Of a stretch of 64,000 nucleotides of DNA, positions 34,693 through 43,241 are shown piece after piece. Below the pieces are notes generated by a model. That model did not search any database, was not told the DNA's origin, and saw nothing but the letters and a program-made list of their open reading frames with translations. Origin of the DNA: CAYNJF01 sp964397555 (GTDB taxonomy: Bacteria; Pseudomonadota; Gammaproteobacteria; Berkiellales; Berkiellaceae). Made by a program: the position numbers and the translations under genes. Every line of letters begins with the position of its first letter. Positions within the stretch are counted from its first letter, which is position 1. The DNA lies in NCBI GenBank assembly GCA_964397555.1, contig CAYNJF010000004.1:20759-84758 (forward strand). Direction: 5' to 3'.

Positions 34693-36342
34693 ATGACGAA
34701 CATGATCGATAAGCAACTTGAGATCTTGAAGAAACAAGTAAGTGGGTTTGGGTTAGTCAAAATCGAAAACCATTTGAAAGCTTTTGAGAGAATAGGAGAG
34801 CTTGGCACACCTTTGGATGTCCAATATCTAATCCCTTATGTGTTCTCAACTAGGAAGAAAATAGCACGAAAGGCTGCCTCAACAATTAGGACACTGTTGA
34901 CCAATAATAGTGTAAGAGAAATTTGGTCACAACTTTATAGACATCTTTGTTATGCTGACACATTTAAATGGCTGACTCCAAAAACATTGATGAAATTTCA
35001 ATCGTTTGACCAAGAAGATGCGGCCCATTTATATGGCCTAGCTACGCTTCATCACGATGGGTATACACGTGAGATAGCCTTAGACTATCTACAAAGGCTA
35101 TCAAGTGATGAGCGTCTACCATATGTGCTTTTAAGGCTTAATGATTGGGTACCTGAAGTTCAAGCTAAAGCAACAGAGGCATTTATCAATGTCTTACCTT
35201 CTACGCCATTAGCAAATATCATTCAATGTTTTGGTCTTATAGACTGGTTAGATAAAACTGAACGGACAAATCTTAAAAAGGTAAAAAGTGACATCCTCAC
35301 CTTTATAAAAGAGCCGAAAAATCGAGATGAGCTACTTCAAGAAATGGAGAAAATATCATTTAGAGAGAGATTGTTTTGCTGGCGTATTTTAGCCGATGAA
35401 ATTAAAAAAAATGATCATCTAATCGATAGAGCCATTAAAGATAGTGCACCCGAAGTGAGACGCTGGGCGGCGGAGCATTTGTACGAATCAGAGCGATTCA
35501 AAGAAAGGCTAAACACACTTTTGGACGATAAGGCAGCCCGAGTGCGCCAAGCTGCTCTAATGGCTATCCCAAAAGATAATTTCGAGGAGTATGCCAATTT
35601 CTTTGAAATTGCTATTTTTGATGACTCGAGATCCATAAGAGAGTACGCAAGGTATGTGCTTCGTACTAATGGGATTGAAAATCATACGCATCGCTATCGT
35701 CACAAAATAGCTGAGTTGAAAAATGTCGGAATGAGCCCCAAGCAAGGGATCCTAGCAGGTTTATCTGAAACTTGCGTTCAAGAGGATATTCCATTGCTTA
35801 AAGCCTATTTAGAACACCCAAAGTCAAACATTAGAGTATCTGCCTTGAGGGGGTTATATCGCCTCGTGGATGAGGGCATTGATGAACAGCTTTGTCGTGG
35901 CTTACAAGATAGCAGCGCCAAGGTGCGCAATGCATGTGTTGGCATCATGAAATCAGGGCATGCTCATTTATTAGCTGAATTAGAGGACCTTCTGGAAAAC
36001 GGTACTTCTAAATCACAAAAGGCGGCTTTTAAGGTGCTCTTGCATCATGGGCCTTTGGACAGTCTTCGAAGCATTTTGTTTTTACTAACCCAAAAGGATC
36101 GAGAGCATGAATCGATGGCTTGGTTTAGCTTGGACTCATGGTATCAGCAGAATGGTTCACGATTATGGTTTAAATTCCGTGAAAAGACCTATCAAAGGAC
36201 AATGCAGTTGCTCGAACAGCTAAGAAACTCAAACATTGATCCTACGGAGCGCGCCAAAAAAGCGTGGCATGAGTTACCTCGTATCATGGCGACCCTAAAA
36301 AAAATATCGGATAACCATCTTGAAGTGAGGAATTCACCTTGA
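34693..36342 (+). CDS. HEAT-repeat protein
   Basis: 549 residues made of alpha-helical repeats. HEAT-like units are visible, e.g. APEVRRWAAEHLYE, KAARVRQAALMAI, NIRVSALRGLYRLVDEG and SAKVRNACVGIMKSG, giving a solenoid for protein interaction. The N-terminal 100 residues (FSTRKKIARKAASTIRTLL) also fit this pattern. No signal peptide. Start is uncertain between ATG 34693 and 34702, with a weak ribosome site. Its codon use is more AT-rich than adjoining genes. It overlaps the end of the convergent deacylase gene by 9 bp. No partner is evident. Confidence 0.75.
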   Translation: MTNMIDKQLEILKKQVSGFGLVKIENHLKAFERIGELGTPLDVQYLIPYVFSTRKKIARKAASTIRTLLTNNSVREIWSQLYRHLCYADTFKWLTPKTLMKFQSFDQEDAAHLYGLATLHHDGYTREIALDYLQRLSSDERLPYVLLRLNDWVPEVQAKATEAFINVLPSTPLANIIQCFGLIDWLDKTERTNLKKVKSDILTFIKEPKNRDELLQEMEKISFRERLFCWRILADEIKKNDHLIDRAIKDSAPEVRRWAAEHLYESERFKERLNTLLDDKAARVRQAALMAIPKDNFEEYANFFEIAIFDDSRSIREYARYVLRTNGIENHTHRYRHKIAELKNVGMSPKQGILAGLSETCVQEDIPLLKAYLEHPKSNIRVSALRGLYRLVDEGIDEQLCRGLQDSSAKVRNACVGIMKSGHAHLLAELEDLLENGTSKSQKAAFKVLLHHGPLDSLRSILFLLTQKDREHESMAWFSLDSWYQQNGSRLWFKFREKTYQRTMQLLEQLRNSNIDPTERAKKAWHELPRIMATLKKISDNHLEVRNSP

Positions 36343-37281
36343 AACATCGATGATGGCAAATAACCCTTCTGCTTGAATGTTTGATTCTTTGTTAAACCAA
36401 TGTTGAGGATATAAGAGCAATTTACCTGCCATGGGTGCGACAACAGGGGTTTCATTAAGGTAGACAATGGTCTCGTCTTTTTCAACCCACTCAAAATGCA
36501 CAAACGATTTGGCAAAGCGTACCTTGCCACCCGGATAAGGCTCATGGTGGCGAATCACGTACATAGGGTTATCAGTTTTGTTGGACGCTTTTATTCCATC
36601 CCAAGCGTGTCTAAGAAAAGCGTTTATGACTTCGAGGCCAAATCGGCGTTGCTCATCATCAAACCCATAGTCGCCGACCTCAAAGGTGACGGCTTTCTTA
36701 CCATTTAAATATCCATAGGTAGAAAGGGTGCTTGCTTGAGTGATGTGCTCACGCTTTATAATGGGGAGGGTTGGTGCAACCTCGTTGATCCAACGGTATG
36801 ACTGTACTGAATAGGGGAGGATAAAGAACGGGTGCAAGGTCTTCTCAATACACTGATGCAGATCAATAATCACATCAGAACCGGTTATGGCGGACTTGAT
36901 TTGAATGCTGCGCCTGCCCTCTAGGGTTGATTGATCGTCATTGCCATAGCAACGATTGAGGTCTGTCTCAACGTATCGTCTTCCAGCCAAATAAGCATCA
37001 CGATTGGCAAGGATCAACGTAAGGGTACCTTTAAGCTCGATGCAGCCATTCATGAGTTGCTTTAAGAGATCGATAAAAAGATGCAAACCTATCACTTCAT
37101 CACCATGCGTCAAGCCAACCAAAGCTATGGTTGGGGCTGGTTTTACTGTACGCGATGGTGTTAAAGCATACGCATCCTTACCTAATGCCTCGACCGAAAT
37201 CGTGGCTGGCAACTCTCCTAACAAATGATCGAACTTTTCAAGATACTCAGGGCTATTGATAGTCATGGCTCTTTTACTCAT
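36334..37281 (-). CDS. Succinylglutamate desuccinylase/aspartoacylase family (M14-like) protein
   Basis: 315 residues. Zinc ligands are visible in GLTHGDEVIG (H and E) and in DLHQCI (H), with EVGDYGFDDE supplying a likely catalytic glutamate. ANRDAYLAGRRYVETDLNRCY is the substrate-binding arginine/asparagine region of AstE/ACY2-like deacylases. It probably removes an acyl group from an amino acid, but substrate is unknown. It lies 12 bp after selO and would be the third gene of DUF2237-selO-deacylase. The 3' end converges on the HEAT-repeat gene. Confidence 0.85.
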   Translation of the reverse strand: MSKRAMTINSPEYLEKFDHLLGELPATISVEALGKDAYALTPSRTVKPAPTIALVGLTHGDEVIGLHLFIDLLKQLMNGCIELKGTLTLILANRDAYLAGRRYVETDLNRCYGNDDQSTLEGRRSIQIKSAITGSDVIIDLHQCIEKTLHPFFILPYSVQSYRWINEVAPTLPIIKREHITQASTLSTYGYLNGKKAVTFEVGDYGFDDEQRRFGLEVINAFLRHAWDGIKASNKTDNPMYVIRHHEPYPGGKVRFAKSFVHFEWVEKDETIVYLNETPVVAPMAGKLLLYPQHWFNKESNIQAEGLFAIIDVSR

Positions 37282-37293
37282 TCCAAGCGTCGA

Positions 37294-38748
37294 TTAGGTC
37301 CCACAAAAGGTTTGGTAGATTTGATCACTTGGCTCAGGGGGCTTTTGATACGCTATAAATTCAGGATGCTCGTCATAGGGGCTTTTAATGGCGGCCAGCA
37401 ATTGATTTAAAGGCTTCATATCTTTTTCATGAGCGGCGGCCAGCGCTATCTCAACTTGGTGGTTACGAGCAATGATGGCTGGGTTGAGTTTTTTCATGCA
37501 CTCTACTCGGTTATAAGCCTGGGTAGGCTGCTCTTCGACTCGAATTTGCCAACGCTGGTACCAGCTTTGAAAGGTCTCGTGTTCATACAAGCCCCCAAGG
37601 GGTTGATGCTCTTGAGATAAGTCGCGAAATGTCTTGGTATAGTCAGCATGGTTGTTTTTCATCCACTCCAAAAGATCGCCAAGCAGTTGTTCATCTTCTT
37701 GAATGGGATCGTTTATGCCCATTTTGGAGCACATCATCTTAAACCATTTATCTTGGTAGCTTGAAGTAAATGAATGGATAAGGGTTTTGGCCTGTTCAAC
37801 AGCTTGGTTCAAATCACTTGCCACCCACGGAAGTAAGGTCTCAGCCAAGCGAGCAAGGTTCCATTGTGCGATTGCAGGTTGGTTAATGTAAGCGTAGCGT
37901 CCATTTTGATCAATGGAGCTAAAAACGGTACCCGGATGATAGGCATCCATAAACGCACAGGGACCGTAGTCAATGGATTCACCACAAAGCGTCATGTTAT
38001 CTGTGTTCATAACCCCATGGATAAAACCAATCCGCATCCACTCAACAATCAGATCAATCTGCTTTTCCATCGCGGCTTTGAGTAAAGCCAGAGCCGGGTT
38101 GGTATGATCTTTGAGCTCGGGATAATGACGGTGGATGGTATACTCCATCAAAGCCTCGACGCTTTGGTTATCTCCCACCTCAGCAGCATATTCAAACGTG
38201 CCCACTCGAATATGAGAGCTTGCGACTCGAGTTAAGATGGCGCCAGGCAAAACAGTGTCACGTATGACAGCCTCGCCTGTGGTGACCACCGCAAGGCTTC
38301 GAGTGGTCGGTATGCCTAAGTAATGCTTGGCTTCTGAAATAATGTATTCACGAAGCATAGGCCCAAGTGCGGCTTTTCCATCCCCGCGCCGTGAATATGG
38401 CGTTTGACCTGAGCCCTTAAATTGAATGTCCACTCGATGACCGTTTGGCGTGACATGCTCGCCCAATAGGTGAGCTCGACCATCGCCAAGGATGGTAAAG
38501 TGACCAAATTGATGCCCCGCATACGCTTGTGAGAATGGGGTAGCCTCCTCTGGGATTGATTGGCCGGCAAAAAGCTGAGCTTGCTCTTTTGTATCCATCG
38601 AAGATAAGTCTAACCCTAAGCCTTTGGCGAGAGCTTCGTTGAATAAGACAACTTGAGGCGCAGTTACTTGCTCTGGATTAAGCCTAGTAAAAAACATCTC
38701 AGGCAGGTTGGTATAAGTGGTATCGAATTTAAATCCAGGATTTTTCAT
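37294..38748 (-). CDS. selO: Protein adenylyltransferase SelO (YdiU)
   Basis: 484 residues from ATG 38748, which follows the DUF2237 stop by 1 bp. A pseudokinase-fold enzyme that AMPylates proteins. Conserved segments: AYAGHQFGHFTILGDGRAHL, FKGSGQTPYSRRGDGKAAL, SLAVVTTGE, HGVMNTDNMTLCGESIDYGP (catalytic loop and metal site) and NQPAIAQWNLARLAETL. The C-terminus ends TFCGT, where eukaryotic homologues have selenocysteine. It is implicated in oxidative stress response. Translation is probably coupled to the frameshifted DUF2237 gene upstream. Confidence 0.92.
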   Translation of the reverse strand: MKNPGFKFDTTYTNLPEMFFTRLNPEQVTAPQVVLFNEALAKGLGLDLSSMDTKEQAQLFAGQSIPEEATPFSQAYAGHQFGHFTILGDGRAHLLGEHVTPNGHRVDIQFKGSGQTPYSRRGDGKAALGPMLREYIISEAKHYLGIPTTRSLAVVTTGEAVIRDTVLPGAILTRVASSHIRVGTFEYAAEVGDNQSVEALMEYTIHRHYPELKDHTNPALALLKAAMEKQIDLIVEWMRIGFIHGVMNTDNMTLCGESIDYGPCAFMDAYHPGTVFSSIDQNGRYAYINQPAIAQWNLARLAETLLPWVASDLNQAVEQAKTLIHSFTSSYQDKWFKMMCSKMGINDPIQEDEQLLGDLLEWMKNNHADYTKTFRDLSQEHQPLGGLYEHETFQSWYQRWQIRVEEQPTQAYNRVECMKKLNPAIIARNHQVEIALAAAHEKDMKPLNQLLAAIKSPYDEHPEFIAYQKPPEPSDQIYQTFCGT

Positions 38749-38749
38749 T

Positions 38750-39135
38750 TTAGTTGACGGCTTGTACCGCATGCTTTTGTAATATCTCTAAAGGGATAAT
38801 CGTCAATGCCGTTTCTTCGCAAGACTCTAAAATAACGGGTGGAGCGACCTTATGATCGAAGGCTTCTTTCCAACGAAGAGCGCACAGACACCAGCGATCA
38901 CCAGGTTTGAGTCCCGGAAAATCAAACTCCGGTCTAGGCGTCGATAAATCATTCCCTTGATTTTTGGTGAACTCTAAAAACCCATGCGTCATTTGAGCGC
39001 AGACGACATGCCTTCCTCGATCACTTTGATCGGTGCGACAGTATCCATCTCTGAAATACCCTGTCTTTGGCGCAAAACAACACGAGCTCAGCGGCTCTCC
39101 TAAGACATTTTTTTGATTGTCGTATCTTCACTCAT
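38750..39135 (-). pseudogene. DUF2237 family gene split by a frameshift
   Basis: DUF2237 proteins are about 120 residues and start with (V)LGEPLxxC. Here ATG 39135 (MSEDTTIKK) runs into a stop after 11 codons, but a single-base shift at a 7-A run (plus-strand T 39108-39114) restores NVLGEPLSSCCFAPKTG onward, which continues in frame through FRDGYCRT and HVVCAQM to the remaining 80-residue reading frame (38750-38992, EFDFPGLKPGDRWCLCALRW). Eight A would make the gene whole. The frame without the shift has no start codon before the conserved part. Either sequence error, recent pseudogenisation or transcriptional slippage. Upstream of selO. Confidence 0.8.
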
Positions 39136-39179
39136 GATGTCTCTCTTTCTATGAATGGGGTGATGAGTCATGAATTGCT

Positions 39180-39635
39180 TTAGTTAGTTGTTTTAACTAA
39201 TGTCCCAAGCAGTTCAATGAGAATGGTTTCTTGCTTTTTTGATAATTGCCCAAAAAAGTGAGCATCAACGCTCTCAATAATTGGAACAAGCTTTTTGGTC
39301 AGGTTGACACCACTAGTCGTTAAAGTGACAGCTTTCGCTCGGCTGTCATTCGCATGTTCATGTCGTTCGACAAGCTTCAGACTAACAAGTTTCTTTAATG
39401 ATTTCGATATCGTCATTTTGTCAAGTTTTGATGCTTGGCCGATATCCACTTGGGTCATCTGAGTGCTTTGGTTCTGGCTGAACATCAAAATAGCTAAAAT
39501 AACGAATTGAGCATGAGATATTTGGTGAGGCTCTAACGCCTTTTTAATCATTCGTTGCCATGAGGTAGTGGTTTGCCAAAGCATGAAGCCAGGACTGTGC
39601 TCAGGCTCATCAAAACCAAAAGGGGAGTTAGGCAT
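39180..39635 (-). CDS. MarR family transcriptional regulator
   Basis: 151 residues from ATG 39635 (MPNSPFGF); a GTG at 39644 is an alternative. Winged-helix features are QISHAQFVILAILMF, QVDIGQASKLDKMTISKSLK (recognition helix), LVERHEHANDSRAKAVTLT (wing with DxR). MarR proteins repress adjacent genes and respond to small phenolic or lipophilic ligands. Its start lies inside the end of the SRPBCC gene, so they share an mRNA; it may regulate that operon. Gap of 45 bp to the DUF2237 gene downstream. Confidence 0.9.
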   Translation of the reverse strand: MPNSPFGFDEPEHSPGFMLWQTTTSWQRMIKKALEPHQISHAQFVILAILMFSQNQSTQMTQVDIGQASKLDKMTISKSLKKLVSLKLVERHEHANDSRAKAVTLTTSGVNLTKKLVPIIESVDAHFFGQLSKKQETILIELLGTLVKTTN

Positions 39636-40062
39636 GTTCTTCACTCATTTTTCTTGCAAGTCGAGCCAATGAATTCATCTCATGTGGAACCGATGCTGCT
39701 ACTTTATTCGCCACCAGTTTAACCCACAGCCACGTCAAGGGACCAGAAACCACGAGCTTATTTGAAATAACAACCCCTCCTTTTTGGACAACAAGGCTGT
39801 GGGTGTCGTACATCTTTGCCCCAAAAAAGTGTGTGCAGTCCGTAAAGTCTTGCATCTCATTGATGCTTGTTAAGGTTACTTTAACTTCAGGGGCCCCTTT
39901 AGGCTTAAGTATGAAATAATGCCCCACCTTGAAGCAGCCTTCAAGTTTGCAGTATTCAAGATCACCGTGCCATCTTGGCCAATGATTGATATCGGCCCAC
40001 AGTTTCCAAATGATTTCAGGAGATACGTTCGGATAATAACAACGATGCTCTTTGGTCCACAT
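39628..40062 (-). CDS. SRPBCC (START/PYR-like) family protein
   Basis: 144 residues from ATG 40062, behind GGAGCCTTT. The SRPBCC polyketide-cyclase-like pattern is PEIIWKLWADINHWPRWHGD at the N-terminus, then HYFILKPKGAPEVKVTL and VGHYF, ending with a long C-terminal helix NSLARLARKM. It has a ligand-binding cavity for a lipophilic molecule; no enzyme is proven. Overlaps the MarR gene by a few bases, so the pair may form a ligand-responsive operon. Confidence 0.82.
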   Translation of the reverse strand: MWTKEHRCYYPNVSPEIIWKLWADINHWPRWHGDLEYCKLEGCFKVGHYFILKPKGAPEVKVTLTSINEMQDFTDCTHFFGAKMYDTHSLVVQKGGVVISNKLVVSGPLTWLWVKLVANKVAASVPHEMNSLARLARKMSEEHA

Positions 40063-40187
40063 AAAGGCTCCAAAATGTATGTATTTAATATAATATGCGA
40101 GTTTACATACTGGAGTTGTGGTTGTCAATCATACCTAACCATACAAAAATAGCTGAAGAGCTTGAGATTATTCGTGGCAAGGTCAAG

Positions 40188-40216
40188 ATAATCGCCGCAC
40201 ATTGTGCGGTGATTAT
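40188..40216. repeat. 13-bp hairpin in the decayed region
   Basis: ATAATCGCCGCAC, loop ATT, GTGCGGTGATTAT: twelve Watson-Crick pairs plus one G-T position that becomes a G-U wobble in plus-strand RNA. It is followed by GGGG and no T run. It may be an RNA structure or remnant of the decayed element; a frame reading NHTKIAEELEIIRGK passes through it. Confidence 0.5.
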
Positions 40217-40334
40217 GGGGGCTATTCATTGCAATCGCTTGATTGAGCCTAAATCAAGCTTAGGGCTAATTTCAGGCTCTTCCCACCTGCGGGTGAAACG
40301 TTTGTGATGATCCATATTTTTGTCAAAGCGTGAA

Positions 40335-40569
40335 TCATCCTTGGATCATGAGGGTGTAGGGGCGATTGACGATACCGTTCATAAGCACTTTGATCTCTTC
40401 ATCAAAGATGTGAGAAACCTCTGGCCATTAAATTCATCGCCTTTTGCATCAATGACCTTTACATCGGAGTAATCACCTGTGCTGGTGATGATAGGCTTGC
40501 CTGCATCCATGGTTTTACCAACTGCCCCAACGTTCTTTGCAGATGCTCGATCTGTTCCTTAGTGGACAT
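40335..40569 (-). pseudogene. Gene remnant with two frameshifts
   Basis: From ATG 40569 the frame reads MSTKEQIEHLQRTLGQLV and then breaks; a one-base shift continues with MDAGKPIITSTGDYSDVKV then IDAKGDEFNG; a second shift gives EVSHIFDEEIKVLMNGIVN and a stop at 40335. The combined product of about 78 residues reads like a real protein, but I recognise no family. Both breaks lie near A- or G-rich stretches. With the plus-strand fragment beside it, this is probably debris of a mobile or accessory region near tRNA-Ser. Confidence 0.55.
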
Positions 40570-40574
40570 TGTAA

Positions 40575-40784
40575 CGTTCTCTCGCCACAACACGTGGCAG
40601 CATCTCGTGGCAAGATCGCGATCCCACTGATCGTGTCAAAAATCAAAAGCATGAACTGGCGAATAAGCTCGAACAAACCTTTGATCTTTCGGAGGACCCG
40701 GTGCCTTGGAGCGAAGGCGAGAGAGCATACAAAGCATTCGTTCTCAAAGCCGCTGATAATGTGCTGCGTCAGCTCACTCGTTGA
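40575..40784 (+). pseudogene. C-terminal gene fragment
   Basis: The frame opens after TAA 40572-40574 and ends at TGA 40782-40784 without an ATG. The later part reads KNQKHELANKLEQTFDLSED then PVPWSEGERAYKAFVLKAAD and ends NVLRQLTR, a charged, helix-forming, protein-like C-terminus. Upstream the frame is closed by stops, so the N-terminal part is missing. Family unknown. It stands between another remnant and tRNA-Ser. Confidence 0.45.
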
Positions 40785-41031
40785 CAAGGATAGGCATAGA
40801 CTGGTGCGAACTGGTCAATTGCCAAACCCTGATTTCCCATGAATAAAAGCACCGTCTTCGTTTTTCCAAGAGCGGTGTTTTTCAGGAAAGGGGCATATAT
40901 AGGATGAAAATTAGAGAAAAATGGGCTGTTTTTAGAGTGAGGAATTCAGTTGAAAACAGCAAAAAAGCTAATAAATGCTGGGCTTTTGAGGTTATGCCAT
41001 CTGGGGCATATAAAAGTTCGTTGGTAGTCAA

Positions 41032-41121
41032 TGGCGGAGAGAGAGGGATTCGAACCCTCGGTACGCTTTCACGTACACACACTTTCCAGGCGTGCTCTTT
41101 CGACCACTCAGACACCTCTCC
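41032..41121 (-). tRNA. tRNA-Ser (anticodon GGA)
   Basis: Reading the minus strand: acceptor GGAGAGG, a D-arm TGTCTGAGTGGTCGA, anticodon stem-loop with CCTGGAAAG (anticodon GGA, reads UCC/UCU), a long class II variable arm TACGTGAAAGCGTA, the T arm with GGGTTCGAATCCC, then TCTCTCC, discriminator G and encoded CCA (41032-41034). Length 90 nt. The long variable arm is diagnostic of serine. Its 3' end points towards the decayed genes at 40.3-40.8 kb, the usual side for integrated elements. Confidence 0.95.
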
Positions 41122-41195
41122 GCGAAGGCAGCCATTATACTCAAGCTTCGATGAGAATACAAAATTTGTGTTAGCTTGCCTACCTTAATAGTGTG

Positions 41196-41927
41196 TCAGC
41201 AAGCTATATTTTCAAGTTGTTCTCGATAGGGGGCAATTAAGTCTTCAGCTTTGCTTAATGATTCAGGGGTATCCACATCGATAAAAGGCACGTCAGTGAC
41301 TTCTACTTTGATGCGCTTACCTTCTTTGAGCCATGTTGGAAAGCAATCATACTCGAGAGACAACTCTTTATTGTCTTCCAGCGTATCCAGCAGCGATTGT
41401 TTGAGGAGGTAGACTCCGGCATTGATTAGGCCTTCTCCGGGTTGCTTTTCATTGAAGGCGATAAGTTGATTGTTTTGATCGGCCACAATTTGTCCAAAGC
41501 GGCCAGCGTTTGGCATGCGAACGGCAAGAATTACACCGTCTAATTCGGGCTCTGATTGTAAGCTTTGCAAAGGGCCTTGCATGTCATTGAGAACGAGTGA
41601 GTCGCCGTTGACGATCAGGTAGTGCTTCGCAGGGAAACGCTTTGCGGCTTTAAGGGCCGCTCCTGCTGTCCCGAGTGGACGCTCCTCACCAATGACATCA
41701 AATAAAACGTCACTACTGGTTGCGCTTTGATCGGCCACCCAAGCAGAGACCTTATCGGTATGAATACCTGCAGAAAAGATAATATGTCGATAGCCCTGTG
41801 ACTTAATCCACTGAGTCAGCCAATACAAAAAAGGTTGATCGGCAACTGGGATCAAAGGGATTGGGGTGTCTGGATACAATTCACTTGAAAGCGACTTTTT
41901 CGCACCAGCTAATATAATTGCAGTCAT
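41196..41927 (-). CDS. Nucleotidyltransferase-fold protein with degenerate signature
   Basis: 243 residues from ATG 41927, behind AAGGAAGAG. The overall fold is of the sugar-1-phosphate nucleotidyltransferase type used in surface polysaccharide synthesis (GERPLGTAGAAL, YLIVNGDSLVLNDM, NAGVYLL, FIDVDTPESL). The ATP/GTP-binding signature normally reads GGxGTRLxxxxxxxPKP; here it is ILAGAKKSLSSELYPDTP, with the GxGTR core and the lysine of PKP lost. The catalytic aspartate of NGDS is kept. It may have altered substrate or be a non-catalytic protein. First gene of the polysaccharide region, opposite in direction to gmd. Confidence 0.8.
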   Translation of the reverse strand: MTAIILAGAKKSLSSELYPDTPIPLIPVADQPFLYWLTQWIKSQGYRHIIFSAGIHTDKVSAWVADQSATSSDVLFDVIGEERPLGTAGAALKAAKRFPAKHYLIVNGDSLVLNDMQGPLQSLQSEPELDGVILAVRMPNAGRFGQIVADQNNQLIAFNEKQPGEGLINAGVYLLKQSLLDTLEDNKELSLEYDCFPTWLKEGKRIKVEVTDVPFIDVDTPESLSKAEDLIAPYREQLENIAC

Positions 41928-42149
41928 ATCGATCTCTTCCTTGTCTAACACTGCGAAAATACAGACAAACGTTTCAAAGTGCAATGCTACATTGGCATCA
42001 AATCCTTAGCTTAATCATGAGTTGGTTAGAACAAAAACTATGAAACAAGCTGTTTGTTTAACTCAAATCAATGTGCATGTGCAAAACGATTCGTTGTTTT
42101 TCTTATTATACAAAGTACAATGACTGATGGAATCAAGAGGAGCAAAAGC

Positions 42150-43241
42150 ATGAGCAAGGTTGCGTTGATCACGGGGATCACAGGTCAGGATGGGGCATAT
42201 TTAGCCGAATTTTTATTGAGCCGAGGATATGAGGTTCATGGCATCAAAAGGCGCTCTTCCCTTTTTAATACGCAACGGATTGATCATCTCTACCAAGATC
42301 CTCATGAGCTTAGTCCGAAACTGATTCTTCATCATGGTGATATGACCGACTCATTAAGCTTGCTTCGTGTGATCCAAGACATCCAGCCTGACGAAATCTA
42401 TAATCTAGCCGCTCAATCTCATGTGGCGGTTTCCTTTGAAGTCCCTGAGTATACTGCCAATACCGATGCACTAGGCCCCCTGCGTATTTTAGAAGCCATT
42501 CGTATTTTAGGTCTTGAGCAAAAAACCAAATTTTATCAAGCCTCCACTTCAGAGCTTTATGGACTTGTTCAGCAAGTCCCTCAAACTGAGGCCACTCCCT
42601 TTTATCCGCGATCTCCGTACGCGGCGGCAAAACTATACGCCTACTGGATCTGTGTGAACTACCGAGAGGCTTATAACATCTATGCGTGCAATGGGATCTT
42701 ATTTAATCACGAGTCCCCCATTCGTGGAGAGACGTTTGTTACCCGAAAGATTACTCGAGCCTTATCACGAATTAAGCTTGGTCAACAAGCACGACTGTAC
42801 CTTGGAAATATGGATGCGAAACGTGACTGGGGGCATGCAAAAGACTACGTTGAAATGCAATGGTTAATGTTGCAGCAGGATAAGCCTGAAGATTATGTCA
42901 TTGCAACAGGGGTACAGCATTCGGTCAGAGAATTCGTCACTCTAGCCGCCAAAGCGCTTGATATTGAGATTATTTTTGAGGGCGTAGGTACTCATGAGAT
43001 TGGCATCGATGCAAATACCGGTCGTACTATCGTCGAAGTCGATCCCAGATATTATCGTCCCACTGAGGTCCAAAGTTTGTTGGGTGATGCCGCCAAAGCA
43101 AGAGCGCAACTTGGATGGGAGCCAAGCATCTCATTTGAGCAGTTGGTAACCGAGATGGTCCAAAGAGATCTTCAAGAGGCACAAAAGGTTGAGCTTTGCC
43201 AATCGAAGGGCTATGAAGTCCTCGAAAGCTTGGAGGCCTAA
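42150..43241 (+). CDS. gmd: GDP-mannose 4,6-dehydratase
   Basis: 363 residues from ATG 42150, which follows GAGGAGCAAAAGC; the longer ORF to 42054 has no family character. It converts GDP-D-mannose to GDP-4-keto-6-deoxymannose. Seen: Rossmann ALITGITGQDGAYLAEFLL, catalytic STSELYG (T/S, E), PRSPYAAAKLYAYWI (Y, K) and RDWGHAKDYVE. Overlaps fcl as TAATG, so the two are translated together for GDP-L-fucose. Confidence 0.95.
   Translation: MSKVALITGITGQDGAYLAEFLLSRGYEVHGIKRRSSLFNTQRIDHLYQDPHELSPKLILHHGDMTDSLSLLRVIQDIQPDEIYNLAAQSHVAVSFEVPEYTANTDALGPLRILEAIRILGLEQKTKFYQASTSELYGLVQQVPQTEATPFYPRSPYAAAKLYAYWICVNYREAYNIYACNGILFNHESPIRGETFVTRKITRALSRIKLGQQARLYLGNMDAKRDWGHAKDYVEMQWLMLQQDKPEDYVIATGVQHSVREFVTLAAKALDIEIIFEGVGTHEIGIDANTGRTIVEVDPRYYRPTEVQSLLGDAAKARAQLGWEPSISFEQLVTEMVQRDLQEAQKVELCQSKGYEVLESLEA

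Noticed and set aside
34434..34712. 92-aa ORF upstream of the HEAT-repeat gene
   Set aside because: No ribosome site, low protein character and overlap with the next start.
40515..40842. ORFs of 90 and 101 aa in opposite strands of the decayed region
   Set aside because: Other frames (40335-40569 minus, 40575-40784 plus) read like protein fragments; these two look random, are Cys/Arg-rich and lack ribosome sites.
36325..40950. Shared 13-base motif AGTGAGGAATTCA at about 36325 and 40938
   Set aside because: Short and isolated; no longer flanking similarity was found, so it is not credible as attachment sites.
40882..41115. 77-aa minus-strand ORF
   Set aside because: It runs through tRNA-Ser (41032-41121); the sequence is explained by the tRNA.
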